A stretch of DNA of 64,000 nt from Serinus canaria (GCF_022539315.1 NC_066315.1:46853174-46917173), one strand, 5' to 3'. Counted from the stretch's first letter, positions 24,141 through 37,431 are shown. Numbers and translations: made by a program. Notes: generated by a model from the sequence alone, not told the origin.

Positions 24141-26045
24141 GCCTTTGCCATTCCACATTTTGGACTGGACCTGAAGATCTGCAACAGCTCTGCATGGGAC
24201 TTGCCTCTAGAGCCAAGTTGAAAATACTATGGCAGCAGTGCAGGTGATGGAGGAGCCATAGTCATTCATTTTGGGCAAAACCAGAGGGAGAAAGGTTGAG
24301 AAAGATGCCTGGTTCTCTAGTGCCAGCAGTAGACAGAAGAAAACCCTTTCAAGTTTATGAGTGAGCAGCACTCTCCACAGAGAGTCTTTGGGGCCATGTG
24401 TTTGTGGTGACTTGTCCAGCAATTCCGCTCCACTGAGTCTGCTCCCCACCGGAGTGGACATTGCTCAAAAGAAAGGATACCTCACAAAGGTCATATCTGT
24501 GGGTGAAGCACCCTGTACAGCATCTGTCAGAGAAACTCATTTCAGTGAAGCATTTTTCTCCACTTGTGCAAAAAAGTTGGAATAAGCAATGTATTTGTTA
24601 TCTGGCAACTGCTGAAGGAGCAGGTACATAGGGAAGGATTCAGGACAAAGCACATGGAAGAGAAGCAGAGCAACACAGTTCAACTTTCCCCACGGAAGGC
24701 AGCTCTCTGATTTTTGACTCTCAAATAAGACAGGAAGTGATGAAGCCTGATCAAAGGGCGGTTTGAACCATGTACTGCTTCCACTCGGAGAAGCCCACAG
24801 CTGCTGGCCTTTTCCAGGATCAGATCAATATTTGGCACAGGCCACTACTGTTTGCTTTCAACTTGAGTCATTAAGAAAGACCAAAGTTTTTCAGGTCATA
24901 TGGACAACTTGTCCCAGAAGGAAAAGTGAAAAACATGAGTATTTGCCAAATTGAGGGATATAAAAATGATATAATATTGTAGCTGTTTTACAAGAAGCAA
25001 CTTTTCCAAACATTACACAATCTTATTAGGAACAGCATTAGCCCACTCAGAAACATCACTCTACATAAACGTTCAGGCAGATTTATTCTTGACCAGCCTG
25101 TTACTATCTAGGATACTTCCCAAATCAATCAAACCTCCCTGTAATGGAAATATTTCATAGCAAAAATTGTCATAACTTGTAAAAAGGGAAATCTATTTCA
25201 CTGCTGGATATACCATATCAATAAAAAAATCATGTATTTGACAAGAAGATAGATTTTTTTCAAAGTGGCTAGGATTATAGGGGGAGGAGTGGCAGAGGTT
25301 AATGTTATAAGATTAGAACCACTGTTTGCAACTCACCTTTTGAATGATGTATTATGGTATCCAATGAAGCAAATCTACTGTGGCTTTCATCAGTTTCTCT
25401 TTTAGTACAAACAGCAGCAGGGATGAAACTCTGAATTTTTGTGTAGAAAAACATCAACAAATGAAAAAACAATTATAGCTTGCACATTATTCCCCTACTA
25501 TTTTTGTTGGTGTTTTTCCTCCAGAAGGCCAGAAATGCCCAAGGATCAGGTTGTGCCTTGGGGATGGGACAGCTTGTCCCTGCCTTTGCATCAGACACAG
25601 AGGGATGGGGATAATTCGTGTTCTGAAAACCAGTTTCTTGGAAATGGTTGTGGAGACAGGTTACATCTTCCCTTGTGGCAGCATGGCTCTGGAAGCATGG
25701 ATGTTGGAATACTGGAGGAATCTGACTGGTAGAGGCACGAAACCCAGGTCCAGCTCTTAGACAGCAAGAAGCTGAACAAACCCAAGTTAACAGTTCAAAA
25801 AAGACCCGAGACAATCTCAGAGCATCAAACAAATGCTGTGCAGGCACAGCTTCTGCAGAAGTGAGGTACATATTGATCTGGGAAGGGCAGCCACTGTAAT
25901 TCACACTGACTTGTTGCCAGCACTGTCAGAAGAGGCAAAATGTACTTCAGGATAAATAATATCCTGTTTTGATCTAGCCCTTCTTTCAGCAAAACAAGGC
26001 AGATATTCCTTCTGGGAGATTTTAAGCTGCTGTCAAACTGCACAG
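24141..26045. other. Non-coding stretch, nothing recognised
   Basis: Overlapping frames on both strands at 25439-25904 (97 codons plus, 143 codons minus) have no recognisable product and shadow each other. No repeat was identified before the CR1 tail at 26046. Confidence 0.42.
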
Positions 26046-26102
26046 ATCATCTGCCTAGGATTTGCCTAGCTTTCAACACAAACCATTCTGTGATTCTATG
26101 AA
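26046..26102 (+). mobile_element. CR1 LINE 3' end, heavily truncated
   Basis: The sequence AGATCATCTGCC followed by CAAACCATTCTGTGATTCTATGA matches the extreme 3' end of avian CR1, which ends in copies of ATTCTATG. Only about 55 bases are recognisable, with no ORF2 coding sequence. The left boundary is uncertain because older CR1 3' untranslated sequence may continue upstream beyond recognition. Confidence 0.72.
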
Positions 26103-29100
26103 AAACTCTTCCACAGGCCTTGCATGGTGATGTAGAAGTGGCTTTTCCATTAGCTGGCAAAGGCTGCCTGAAGCCCTATTTAATGCATGTGGGCATGTCT
26201 CTGAAAAAGGAGTGGCAGAACAGTTTTTGTGTCCTCTCTGGCTGGCAGAGATGGTCAAGGGAAGAGAGGCCAGCACAAAGTTACACATATGAAGCTAAGT
26301 TAAGCAGGGTGGGTGTGAAACACTATTAATAATTTCATGTCAATCCACATAAATAATTTGACATATAAAATTATTTTTAACCTGTAAAATTATCTATTCC
26401 CACTAATTCCCTCCTAAAAGCCTATATTTTCTTACCTCCTATCAGCAACAATTGAAATTCACATATCTGTTCCCATAATGAAAGTTTGAGTAAAACTTTT
26501 TTTAATGGCTTTTTTTAACCTTTATGTAGTCCCATAACTGGAGGGTTAATTCAGGTGAAAACTGTGGCAAAACTGAGTATTAAGGAGTGATACTTTCTAC
26601 AGAAGGAGATAGTTTAAATTTGGCTCTTCCATGATTACAGAAAAAGTGAGAAATTCTGCAGCACATTCTCTCACAGTTCTTTGCTCTCCCTAACGTTTCT
26701 AATTTTCATTCACTCCTAAGGTTAAAAAGCAATTTGTGGGAAGAAAAAAAACCAAAACAACAAACCACATACACACACACAAATTCACCCAGAAAAATGA
26801 TTGTAAAAGCAGACTTCTCCCATGTAAGATAAAAAATGCTATTTTTTTTCAGCAAAATTCTCCCTGGAACTGAAAGAAGGGTAGGACTGCCCCCCACTTA
26901 CGGCACAGCAATTCACCCTATATTTAATACTTGCTGGATGTCTCCCCATTCACTTTAGGACCTCAGTTCTTTGGTGGTCTTCTGTTTTGACATCTGCTTA
27001 CCCTTATCTGTAATCAGTTTTGCTGATAGACATTTCCCCTGAGAGTGGAGACGCTGCCTAATAGATTTTTTTTTTTTAAACCAACTACTACTTAGTAGTC
27101 GTGAAATTATCTTTGTGGTCTGCAAGGGTGAGAGACACTGTTCCTAACATTCCCATACAAACAGCTAAGTATCACTCAGCTTTATCTGATTTACTCTATT
27201 TTGCTCTTTAAGCTTTCACAACATAATGACATAATGACCACAATATGTTTTTGTTAAACCTTTAATTAGGTACAATATCCCAAGATACCAAATGATCAGG
27301 GAATGCATTGTAAGTAATTGTTAAATGACATGGTAATTTACTACAGCTTGTGTCAGAGTTACATTGTCTGCCAGAGCAAGGAACCAAACTTGGAACGTGC
27401 AAAGGAGCAGTAGTACTCAACATACAGATGATGCAGAACCCTTCAGAGGTAAGCGTCACACATCAAAGTGCAACATTTTATAGAAAGAGAAATGGGTGAA
27501 ACATTTTGCCCTCAGCTGATACAGGTGCTTACTAGAATATGTAGTAGCCCACATTTTGCCCTGATGATTATGCAAAAGAAGGTGCCTCTCCAAGAGTTAT
27601 GAATGCCATAGCACCCCATAACAAGGCATGACTTCTTTTTATTTAGCAATAGTACATTGAATTTCCAGCTAGACATGTGGTGTGCATGACAGGCAAAATA
27701 TCAAACAAAAAGTGGTCCCAAGACCTCCCAATGCCCTAGAAACCAAAATGTTAACAGACTACTAGAAAATACATTGTGAAAATTTTATTGTAGATTATTG
27801 TACAAGACACTTGAGAAAATCCCCAACAGACTTCTTGTCATTGATTTTAATAAAGGAAAACAAACCACACACATATGAGGAACTGAGCCCTAGGTGATTT
27901 CAATTTTAACTTTCAGTAGGAGTGGGATAGTAAGGAATGTCTGCATCTGGGCTTTTAAATGGTAGTCTTTCTTTTAAAAAAAATCTATTTTTTTCTGGGT
28001 CTACCAAATGTAATTTTTATTGAATTTCCTTCTTCTGGTTTGTTTTTTATTCTATTTCTGTGAAAATAAAGAGCACACACTTGCAAAAACATGTCTGAGT
28101 CCAGACGGTCAGTGCAGGAAATTCCTGCAGTTCTGGTGAAAACTGTGACTGGAGGAATGAGGGGGGCAAATTCTCAGCACCTCTGCTGAGGGATGAGCTA
28201 TAACATGAATCCAAGAGACATCTGGCTGCTTTGGGGCTGCCCTACCATCCATGAGCACACAGACATGCCAGCCTGCCAGCTGGCAAAAGCTCAGGTGTGG
28301 TGATGTGGGCTTTTTCCCAATGGTTCAGGTGAACACAAAAGTACTGTGCTGGGAAACGGAACACCCTAGCAAATGTATTTGGGGAGTAACCTGAAGTTAG
28401 GCTTTGAAGCAGCACTGATGCAGGAACTTGTAGGAATCTGGAGACCGCAGTTACAGTGTTTCAGTATAACTTTTTACTAAAGAATCATACAAGTCTAAAA
28501 ACTGTTTATAAAATCATATATCTATATTCATAGCTCAAGCAAAGTCCAATGTGGACCCACACAGCATCCCCCACATGACTCAGACTGCTCCTTTCCCTGG
28601 AATGGGAAATGACTATGCCTTGCTAACTGTGGTTTATAAGCTTGGATGATTTAAGTAAGTAAATACAGCAAAGCCAGGAATGCAAAGTCTGTGCTAGACA
28701 TTCATGTTTTGATGGCTCCTCATCTCTGGGCCTTATCTACAGTCTTACCCCAAGCAGCTGGCAAGCACTGTCTCCAAAGTGCTGATGTCTCTGTGCAGTT
28801 GTGGATAGGGAAATAATATCAGATCTGCTCCTGGGAAAATGCTATGCAGAGCCCCAAATCATGCAGCCAGTTTTCTTGTCACTCCTCACAAAGCAGTGAT
28901 CTCATCCTTGCTGCCTCCAAATTTTCAATCTCCAGTGTAGGAGACGGAGGCAGCAAGGGACAAGAGGAGAGGGAGAGGGAAGCTAAGAAAATAAAGATCC
29001 CATTGTTAGAGTTCTCTTATTTGTGTGAATATTTGCCAAGACAACAAGATTGGGTCTGATGACATGAACTCAAGGGTCAGTGGGGAGCTGTGCAAAAATG

Positions 29101-30418
29101 CCTGAACTCCTTGTGCTCATGATCCTTAGGAAAAAAGCAATTTCCAGATGTGAGTGAGCCTTCCTTCAGCCATCCAGTCCCATAAGTATATCAGATTATA
29201 CAGCCTGAAAATGCCTGCACCTATTTGCATGGCTGAGCAATTGTAATATTTGCCCTAGAGGAGGAAGAACTGCATCAAAATCCTAGATCAAACCACCAAA
29301 GCACTTCAGGTGTGTTGGTAATGAATTAGAGTTAAATTATACTGCAGGAGCATGGTCATAAAAGACAGGATATATCCAGGATCCACCCTTAAGACAAGGA
29401 TGGGATGAACTGCAAAAGCCCAGGGCTGTGGTGTCTGTCTTGCATGAACTTTATCCAGAGATCAAGACTCTCTGTCTAAACTAAAAACCAAGACTGAAAT
29501 ATTCAGGTACTAACACCTGCTGTCAAAAAGTCACCAAAAAAAATGTCACGTGCAAGCCCAGCACCAGGCGTGAATAACCCTCATCACCACTTATTGTGAA
29601 TCCAGTTCAGTTTACACCCTCTGAGAATGTACCCACTCTCACACCCATTCATCTGGGCTCTCACCAAAAGCTGCCAGGGAATCTTTGTGCTGAGGGGCCA
29701 ATAGGATGCACTAAAGAACAGATGCAGCACCTGCAAAAGCCAACATCACCCAGGGAAAACCCAGCTCTTATTCCAAGCTGGCTGCATACTGGGTTTACAG
29801 GGGACTGCTGACACTTAGCCATTAAATTTAAAACAGTTCTGAAACTTACAGGTCTCAGAATCACTCATCCATAAACAGTTGGCAGTGGGGTGCATCTGCC
29901 TTGGTGTGACAGTGGCAGATGAGACCAGTGCTCCACTCAGGCCTCTTAAAACCTCACCTTGTCCTCTGCAAAATGATTCACCTCATGTGAATCATGGGCA
30001 GTGCAGTTTCATTGCTCAAGCTTCAGCCAAAAAGCAAAAAAAAAGGTCTACACATAGGCATAATTTAGTGAAGGGGAAAAGTGTTGGATTCTTTGTTTGT
30101 TCCTGGGTTGTTGTGTTTTTCTGTGGTAAAGCATTTTTCCACAAGCCGCTTTTGCAGCAGGTGCCTATGACTCTGCAGTGGATAAGCAGCTCTGGGTCCA
30201 AGCCACCACCTTTCTGCTCAGCCCAACACCTCCTCGTTTTCTCAGAGTGATTAAATGAGTGCTTTTTGAAGCAGTTGCTAATTCGGGGTTTGTCTGGTAA
30301 TAGTCCGGTGGGTCTGAATTTCCAGCGTCTGTGGAGCCAAACTGACAGTTAACTTGTATTCCCAGTTTTCCACTCCTCCCCTCAGCAACTTTTTCCAAAG
30401 ACTGCTTCTCGCTGACAT
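26103..30418. other. Non-coding stretch, nothing recognised
   Basis: AT-rich unique DNA with short A and T runs and a short CA repeat near 26769-26782. The palindrome TGCAGGAAATTCCTGCA at 28113-28129 is noted separately. Short frames such as 29879-30250 (123 codons) have no recognisable product. Confidence 0.45.
28113..28129. repeat. 17-bp palindrome centred on a GGAAATTCC motif
   Basis: TGCAGGAA, a single A, then TTCCTGCA. The centre GGAAATTCC resembles a palindromic NF-kB site. There is no supporting context. Confidence 0.85.
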
Positions 30419-30461
30419 CCCATCCCCTCCCCCCACCTCCCCTCGCCTCCCGCTCCCGCCC
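30419..30461 (-). other. G-quadruplex-forming motif on the minus strand
   Basis: Seven runs of three or more C occur on the plus strand, at 30419-30421, 30424-30427, 30429-30434, 30439-30442, 30449-30451, 30455-30457 and 30459-30461. The spacers are 2, 1, 4, 6, 3 and 1 bases. On the minus strand this satisfies the usual G3+N1-7 quadruplex rule several times over. The same tract offers CCGCCC/CCTCCC boxes of the kind bound by SP/KLF proteins. Confidence 0.85.
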
Positions 30462-31330
30462 TTTATTTTTTTAAATCGACCTGGTCTTTGTTGTACTAAT
30501 TAGATTATCTCTGCCTGAGGGACCCGGAGAGCAGCCCCAACGGAGCACAGCCTGGAAAGACAGGACACATAATCCCTGTTATCAAGGGGGCTGTCATTTG
30601 GCATGTAGATCAACTAATTCTTTCAATACCATGGGAGCAATTGTACATCTTAATATTGATTTTCCCCCCAAGATATGATCTCCCGCATTCCTACATCAGT
30701 CTCGCTTGCCCTGGCTAAAAGGCTCCATTTATTACGAGGCAACACAACGGGTGCACACACCCCTGCCAGCTTTTTGGATTTACAAATGAGAAGGTGCTTT
30801 GCGGGAGGGTAAGAGAGCGAGCAAACACTGACGAGGCTAACTGAAGTTAACACAACAACTTCAGGAAGCAAAGGGGAATAAACCAAACCTGCTGCACTTT
30901 CACTTTGCATTATGAAGTAATTAATTCAGAGCTGACTGACATCAAAGGCTGAAGGCCAGTCATGGGAAGGGGCATTAGCAATAAATCATGTGCTAAAAGC
31001 AGTAATGCTTTGAGTCAAGCCACGTTGCCACCGTTCAGCAACCAGCCTGTTAAATAAGTTTCTGCTTGTATCTCTTGTTCTTCCTTTCCACCCACCTCAG
31101 TATTAATTTCAAGAGATGCTATTCATGTTTTGTGCTCCTTACACAATTGTCTACAGCTAATTTCAGAAAGGAAAAACACAACAATGGACTGACCTTCACC
31201 TGAGATATCAAAATGCTTTAAATGCTAATCAACAAATCAGCTTGCACAGTCACTGACACTCCTCCCTCTGCCCCCCCCATCATCATGCCTCTTTCAAGGA
31301 TAGACATTGGTAATTGGATTCTCAAAGTAT
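30462..31330. promoter_or_regulatory. Candidate conserved regulatory element
   Basis: This segment lies directly next to the G-quadruplex tract. It has clearly more CpG than its flanks (about a dozen between 30445 and 30835) and many homeodomain-type cores, for example CTAATTAGATTATC near 30497-30510 and TAATTAATTC near 30919-30928. No transposon or coding frame is recognisable. Together with the C-rich tract it could be an enhancer or a small promoter of an unseen non-coding transcript. The functional call is inference from composition. Confidence 0.33.
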
Positions 31331-34300
31331 TTATTTATTTCTGTCAGTCTGGAAGACTTTTTCTGTTTACACGCCAGAAAATCTCTTAGCTTTAGGTGTT
31401 CTAAATTACCTTTCTAATGTCACTAGATAAGCTATGTCCATTTGCTTGCATACAACCTTCTTTCTTGTACCAAACTAGATTCATATCATGACTTTTAAAA
31501 AGCAGATTTGAATTATATAATTGATTTTTTATGCTCAGCAAAACTTATGTTAGAACCAAAAAGGAAATAAATAATTTCCAAGCAAAGGAAGAGGGAAAAA
31601 TTCCTTCAGTGACACCATCTAAGCACGTCTCCTGACTTAGACCAGCTGAGAACTATTTCAGCTTTAACAAACAGCCTGTAGAGCCTGGTGTTGGCACCTG
31701 TTAATACCATCCACAGGGCTGAATAGATTTCATTGCCAGACAGGAAACTTTATCCACAGCACTGGGATCATGTCCTTTTCTTCCAAAAAGTGTCATAGGA
31801 TCTCTCACTTCCTCCTGGACAGTCACCAGAGCCAGGAAAAATAGGACCTGGGTCCAGTGTCTCAGCTGAAAGCAGTCCTCCAGCAGTGCAGAGCTTCCTG
31901 TAGAGACTGTACAGCTCTGCCAGCATCAAAGACAAATACACGTTGTGGTTTGAGGACCACTCTCTGAGGGCTCCCCTTTGCCTCAGTTACCTCCTCTCCC
32001 CTCCCTACGAGCCTTTCCATTCCTTCTTCCCAAGTGCCTGGGTTTTCCAGCTAAATGTTGGCTCTTTTTTTCCAGACTGCAAAGATTCAAACATCTAAAT
32101 TATATTCAACATGTGATCAACACATAGACCTCTATAAAAATATGTATATGATAAAAAAATCATAGACATTTCTACTTGTGTGATGCAGAAGGGTGATAAA
32201 TCAAGGAAACACTTTATGTCTACCATCATGGTTCATAGACACCCACGAAAGACAACTTCATAAAACAGTGTAATTCCTTCAAAAACCAGCTCTTGGCTGG
32301 ATCCTTAATGGGGAAAGAAAAATCTTGGCAAATGAGATTTAAAAGTACCTAACTCACCCAGCTCTTCTGGTTAGCAGTGTTTTGGGGGTATGGTTCTGTT
32401 CTGAAAGATGTTAGGTATCCCTGTGTCCATGGCAGTGCATGGAAGTGTTAGCAATTCAACAGCACCCTGCAACATTAGAGCACATCAGATACACCAGGCA
32501 AAACAGAGGTTCCCAAAAGAACTTTCAAAAGCAGGGCAAGAGCCAGAAGCAATACTGATGGAAGAGGAAGAGGTTAGCCATGCTGGATAGTTGAAAAAAG
32601 AATTGCAATTGAAGAAAAAATGGGGAAAGAAAGTGAGAAAGGTCAAGAAAAGTGAGGGCTTGTAGCTCTTTCCCCTATCCCAAACCAGCACTGACAATAA
32701 ACAACTTCCACAAACTAATTTCTCCCCATTGCCTGAGAAGGATGGAAAATACTTTATATATCACAGCAGAAACTCAGTAACAATATTGAACAAAAGGCAT
32801 CGTTTTCAGAAGGGATTTCAGGCAAACAAGCACTGTGCTTGAAGAGTGGTCTTAATCAGTGGCTAGCATTTCACCCAGGAGGAACAAGAAAAGGAAACGT
32901 AATGGAAGAAGGACCTTTCTGTCTTTTTCAATGCATGGCTACATCTCATCCATTACAGATTCCATAAAGGAGATGAAAATTCATAGGCATTACTGATGGA
33001 TCAAAGTGCATGGGGTTTTCTGGGAGCCAGTGTCTTAGGAAGTTGTAGTCCTTCAAACACTGGGACGAAAAGAACTGACTTTTGAAAGTTTGCATCTTGC
33101 AGTCAAATTTTTTGGTGTTTAATACACAGAAAGTGTTGACTGAAATGGTTCTTAAAGCCAGGGATGCATGCACTTTCAAAAACTGGTGTTTAGGGTGCGT
33201 TGACTGCTACATTTTCCACAGCTGGGGCATGAATAGCTTGTCTATCCTCTAACCAGATATTTACTGCCATGAAACCTATGAGGATTAAACATCTTTGAAC
33301 TGCTTATTACCTGATGTCCAGTGATTTTAAAAACTATTTTTGGGACAGAGGTAGCCACACACACAGACTATGCAATGTGCACCATGAGACTCCATGTACC
33401 ACTTCTCCTTTGGGATTTGGGCTTAAATGGGTTTTGCACAAGGAAGCACAGCAGCAGCTGAGGAATATTTTCGAATTTCCACTAGCTTGTTATATTTTGG
33501 AAATTTATCCCATGCAGATATTTAGGATATTTAATTTTTTTTTTAAATGCCCAAAAAATCTCTGTGAGACTTGAGAATCTGAAGTCCATAAACACTGTTC
33601 TTATGATGGCAGGATCTTGCTGTGCCTTTACTTTGGGTCTCAAGCTTGCCCAATTTGTGCATAATTAGAGAATCTCTGCAGCACAAGGCAGAGGTGTCCA
33701 CCTATTTGGACACTCCACGTAGTGGCAGAGGTGTTCACACCTATTTGGGCTCTCACTCCAGCCCTGGAAGCAATGATATTTCTGCAGATGCAGTAGTAAT
33801 TAGGACTCACTAATTAGGGCTTGTAAGAGAAGGATGAATTATCCCAGTCTCCCAGTGTGGTAACGAGTTACTTGGGGACCTTTGCATTGCTCTGCACAGG
33901 ACTGTGCAGATACACCCAAAGTTTCTTTGGAAGAGCTCTTCTCCCCACCACAGCACCTGGTGCCCAGAGCTGGGCAAAATGCCAGGGAAGGTCCCTGGAG
34001 AGCTGAAGGGAAAGACAGCTCTGCATTACGTCTGCCAAGTCTGCGGTCCTCGTGCAGCTCTGCCAAGGAGGGAAAACCTGAGGAAATACATAACGGCACA
34101 TTCTTCAGCATCGTCTTTCCCCTCCTGGGCTTGCACCTACCATGGCCCAGTGCCACACAGCCATCTGCGGTGGGGGAAAACTGCACTGCACCTTTTGTGG
34201 GACTGTGTGTCGTAATGCCCTCCATTCTCTTTGCCACAACCCAGTTTTCTGTTCCATACCACAATCATGGAGCCATACCCAGTAATCACAACCGCAGAAG

Positions 34301-35316
34301 TCTCTGCTACCTACAGGATAACCAAGCCTAAATGCAAGCTTATCAAAATTTCTTGAATAATGAAAAGTCAAAATAAAAATTCTACCAGCTGTCCATAGCC
34401 ACTAGGCCAGAAAAACCAAGTTCACACCATGCGGGGAAAAGGACACATGCAGCTCTACTCTGTGGAGGGCTCCAGAGCTTATCTTCCACTGGGAGGAAGG
34501 TCTGGGATGTATTCTGTGCATCTGTCCTGCAGCAAAGGAATGCAATTGGGCAAGGAGCAGCTGCTATCAAGCCCAACACATTCAGCAAATTCTTTGGCTC
34601 TTGTCACCTACCCAGTGGCTTTTCCTGGTCTTAACAACGTAGTTGGCACGGACCAGAGGAACAGGGGGAGCAGCAGGCACAGCTGGCCAGCACCATGGTT
34701 TTTCTCAGGTTAGCAGCCAGCAGTAATACAGGGTGTCTCTTTGGGAGGTGTTCTCCTGATAGAGGCCACCACTCAGGCCAGGGTGGCAGATACTGCCCCA
34801 GATTAAAAATCATACCCTCTCTTTTCTTCCTCCTCCTTTAATATGAGCCATCTAGTCTTGGAAAAACAAATAACCTGTGCACCCCAAATTGCTGCTGGAA
34901 CAAGTGAAATAAACCCAGCAGAAATCTAACGCCAGACTAAGGCTCAAAGGGAGACAAGTTCAGGCACAGCTGTAGTCACAGTTAGGTTTGCTACAAACCT
35001 GTTAAAATTTTACTGCAAATTTTTGTAGGAATTTTCTTGTGTTCCACAGATTTCTTCTACGGGAATATCTTATTCTGGACAAATTTTCTGGTTTAGGAGT
35101 AGAAGAAAGGTGAAAATGAATACACACATATGCAACAACTTTTTTTTTCCATCCAAACTTCTCCCACAGGAATGATAACAAACCACCCAAGAGATCAAGC
35201 TAAACAGCTCCCACAAAGTGTCTGAAAGATTATTTCCCTAATACAGGACAGCATTTGTACCAGATTAGGCTTACTGAGTATCTTACTCCTGGTCTCCTCT
35301 TCCAGACATGCTAGAG
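31331..35316. other. Non-coding stretch with one tandem repeat
   Basis: Mostly AT-rich unique DNA. A GC-richer patch at about 33840-34330 carries overlapping frames on both strands (149 codons plus, 141 codons minus), none with a recognisable domain. The tandem repeat at 33688-33760 is listed separately. No transposon was recognised. Confidence 0.42.
33688..33760. repeat. Degenerate tandem duplication, about 37-bp unit
   Basis: GCAGAGGTGT at 33688 and again at 33725 starts two similar units, each continuing through CACCTATTTGG-like sequence to CACTCCA. The second copy has a 2-base insertion and several differences. Confidence 0.8.
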
Positions 35317-35571
35317 CACAAAAAAAAAACCAAAACAAAAAAAAAAAAAAAAAAACCAAAACAAAACAAAAAAAAAACCAAACACAAAAATAACAACAAA
35401 AACAAACAAACAAACAAAAAAACCCCAACAAACCAAAACAAAAACCAAACAAAAACCAACCAACCAAACAAAAAACCCCCAAACCAAAAACAAACAAAAC
35501 CCCACCCCAAACAAACAAACAAAACTAAAAAACAAAACCAACCAAACAAACAAAAAACCCACACTCACCTT
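35317..35571 (+). repeat. 255-bp G-free A/C low-complexity tract
   Basis: From 35317 to 35571 there is no G on the plus strand and only five T (at 35391, 35526, 35565, 35570 and 35571); everything else is A or C. It begins with long A runs interrupted by CC, then becomes irregular CAAA, CAAAA and CCAA units. The complementary strand is therefore almost pure T/G. The open frames it leaves on both strands (lysine/asparagine/threonine-rich on plus, phenylalanine/valine/glycine-rich on minus) are artefacts of the composition. It is probably an expanded and decayed poly(A)/CAAA microsatellite. Confidence 0.95.
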
Positions 35572-36652
35572 GCATAAAAATATTTTAGATGTTTTCCACA
35601 TTCTCCACTGGAAATAAATTCTCAGCAGAAGGAAGAAACAATTCTTTTATATTGCAGTTGTTTTTATCTTTGACAACAGGAATATTTCAGTGCAGGTGAC
35701 ATGACAACACAGCTTTGGATAGTAAGACAAGGATTATATGAAACAGAATTTAGATAGGCTAAAAGGAATTAAGTCTGTAACAATATTTAGCAATAGAGTA
35801 GTGGAAAGGGAAACTCCCATAGCACCCAGGGAGTTTCACAAAATACCTAAGAATTCTCAGGGAACAAACCGAACCAAAACAAGGAAAACACCCTAAAAGC
35901 CTATCTGCCACCCTTTAGGTATAACTGTATTTTTCCTGGCAATTACTAAAGGCCCCATATCACAAAGCAAAATAAAAACATAACAGAGTGACCTTCTAAA
36001 TCACCATCTGAATGCATACAGTGCTTGACAGGGAAGGCACAGAAGGCTGTATTTTCTCAGATCTTAGTTATAACAGACAGCTCTCGATCAGGTCCACCAA
36101 ACAAATTGTCATGTCAAAAAAACATCCTCTGCAATTGGTTCTTCTTAACAATCTTGTTGCCTTTCCTTCCTGACCATAGGAGACAGAGTGGAAAAGCTGG
36201 GATTTCTAGCCATCATTTTGTCATCTCACCAGTGTGCGTAGCCACATCACAAAGGTTTTGAAAACAAGACCAGCAATTTAATAGCTCAGAATTTATAGGT
36301 GTAATTAGGATAGATTTTCTGGAATCCCTTTCATTGAAAAAGTTCATTCATATTCATTTAATCAGGTTGTTAAACACATACTCTGATTTCTGTGTATGAG
36401 ACTGAAAATCTGGCAGCTCTATGAGCTGCAATTGCCAAAGAACTAACCACCAAGCAACAGTCTGCTATTTAAGCTCCTGGACATTTTTTCATCACAAAAT
36501 TTTATTTTCATCTGCCTTGCAAAACTTCAGGATGAAGTTTCTATGGCAGATGTCTGAGGCTAAGCACACATTTGCTGAAAATTCCCATCAAGGTGGTCCT
36601 TGCTCCTCCTGAGAATATTATCAGAGAAGAAGTATGCTGTATATGTTACACC

Positions 36653-36679
36653 TAAAGAGGCATGTATAGTGCCTCTTTA
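36653..36679. repeat. Perfect inverted repeat, 10-bp arms
   Basis: TAAAGAGGCA (36653-36662) and its reverse complement (36670-36679) flank the 7-base loop TGTATAG. Confidence 0.9.
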
Positions 36680-37431
36680 AGGCCTGCAAGCTTTCAAGAA
36701 CCAGCTTGAAATTTTGGTAGAAGGAAACTCCAAATAGTGTTTGCAAACGGTGCTTCAAGTGAGATAGAGCAGAAATGAAGAAAACCAAGGCAGGATCAAG
36801 TGGCATCCAGGGCAGGGACTCATAAAAGTAAGGCTTGCAGGTTTGGGTAGAAAGCAGTGGGATGTGACAAAGAGCAGCAGAGAAGCAGCTGGACTCAGTT
36901 GTGGAAGTGGTAGAAAAGGGAAATGGATTTCTCAGAGTTTGGAGTGGCAAGGAAAAGGGATGGGAGGAATTGCAGGGGAGGAGTAAGAAATGTGTCAAGC
37001 GTGGATGAAGGGCTGTGCAGTACCAGCATTCTCCAGGAATTCTTGCTGAGGAAGGAGAGAAATGCAGGCCTTGTAAAAGGAGGATCTGAAATTTACAGGT
37101 TCAGCAGTTTGTCAAGCTGGATAAGCTGGAGCTGTTCCTCTTGGAAGAGGGTGGTACTGAGGGAGGAACTCAGCACTCTGATTGGATTCAAGAGCATTAA
37201 TGTTGTGAAAACATTTAGCCCAGGAGTTCAATGGAACCATTATAAAATCTATTTCCTAAAACATGAGACTTGCATGCCATTTCAAATGTTGAACAGACAC
37301 CTTCCAAGCTCTTCAATCCATATTCCTGGGTGTGAGTGTTCAGTGATAAAACTCATCACTCCTGAAGACCTGCTTAGTTTTGTGCCTAACAAATTACTCA
37401 TAGAGTAATATGTTAATCCTCCCACACAGAC

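Noticed and set aside
25439..25904. 143-codon minus-strand frame and overlapping plus-strand frames
   Set aside because: No family resemblance; the frames shadow each other.
33839..34331. Overlapping frames of 149 and 141 codons on opposite strands
   Set aside because: Mutually overlapping frames in a GC-richer patch, neither with a recognisable product.
35195..35601. Lysine/asparagine-rich and phenylalanine/glycine-rich frames around 35.3-35.6 kb
   Set aside because: Artefacts of the G-free A/C tract and its T/G complement.
36923..37408. 161-codon plus-strand open frame
   Set aside because: The peptide has no recognisable motif and purine-rich composition reduces stops. No sign of a processed gene copy such as a poly(A) tail directly after it; the A run at 37432 is close, but the peptide matches nothing I know.
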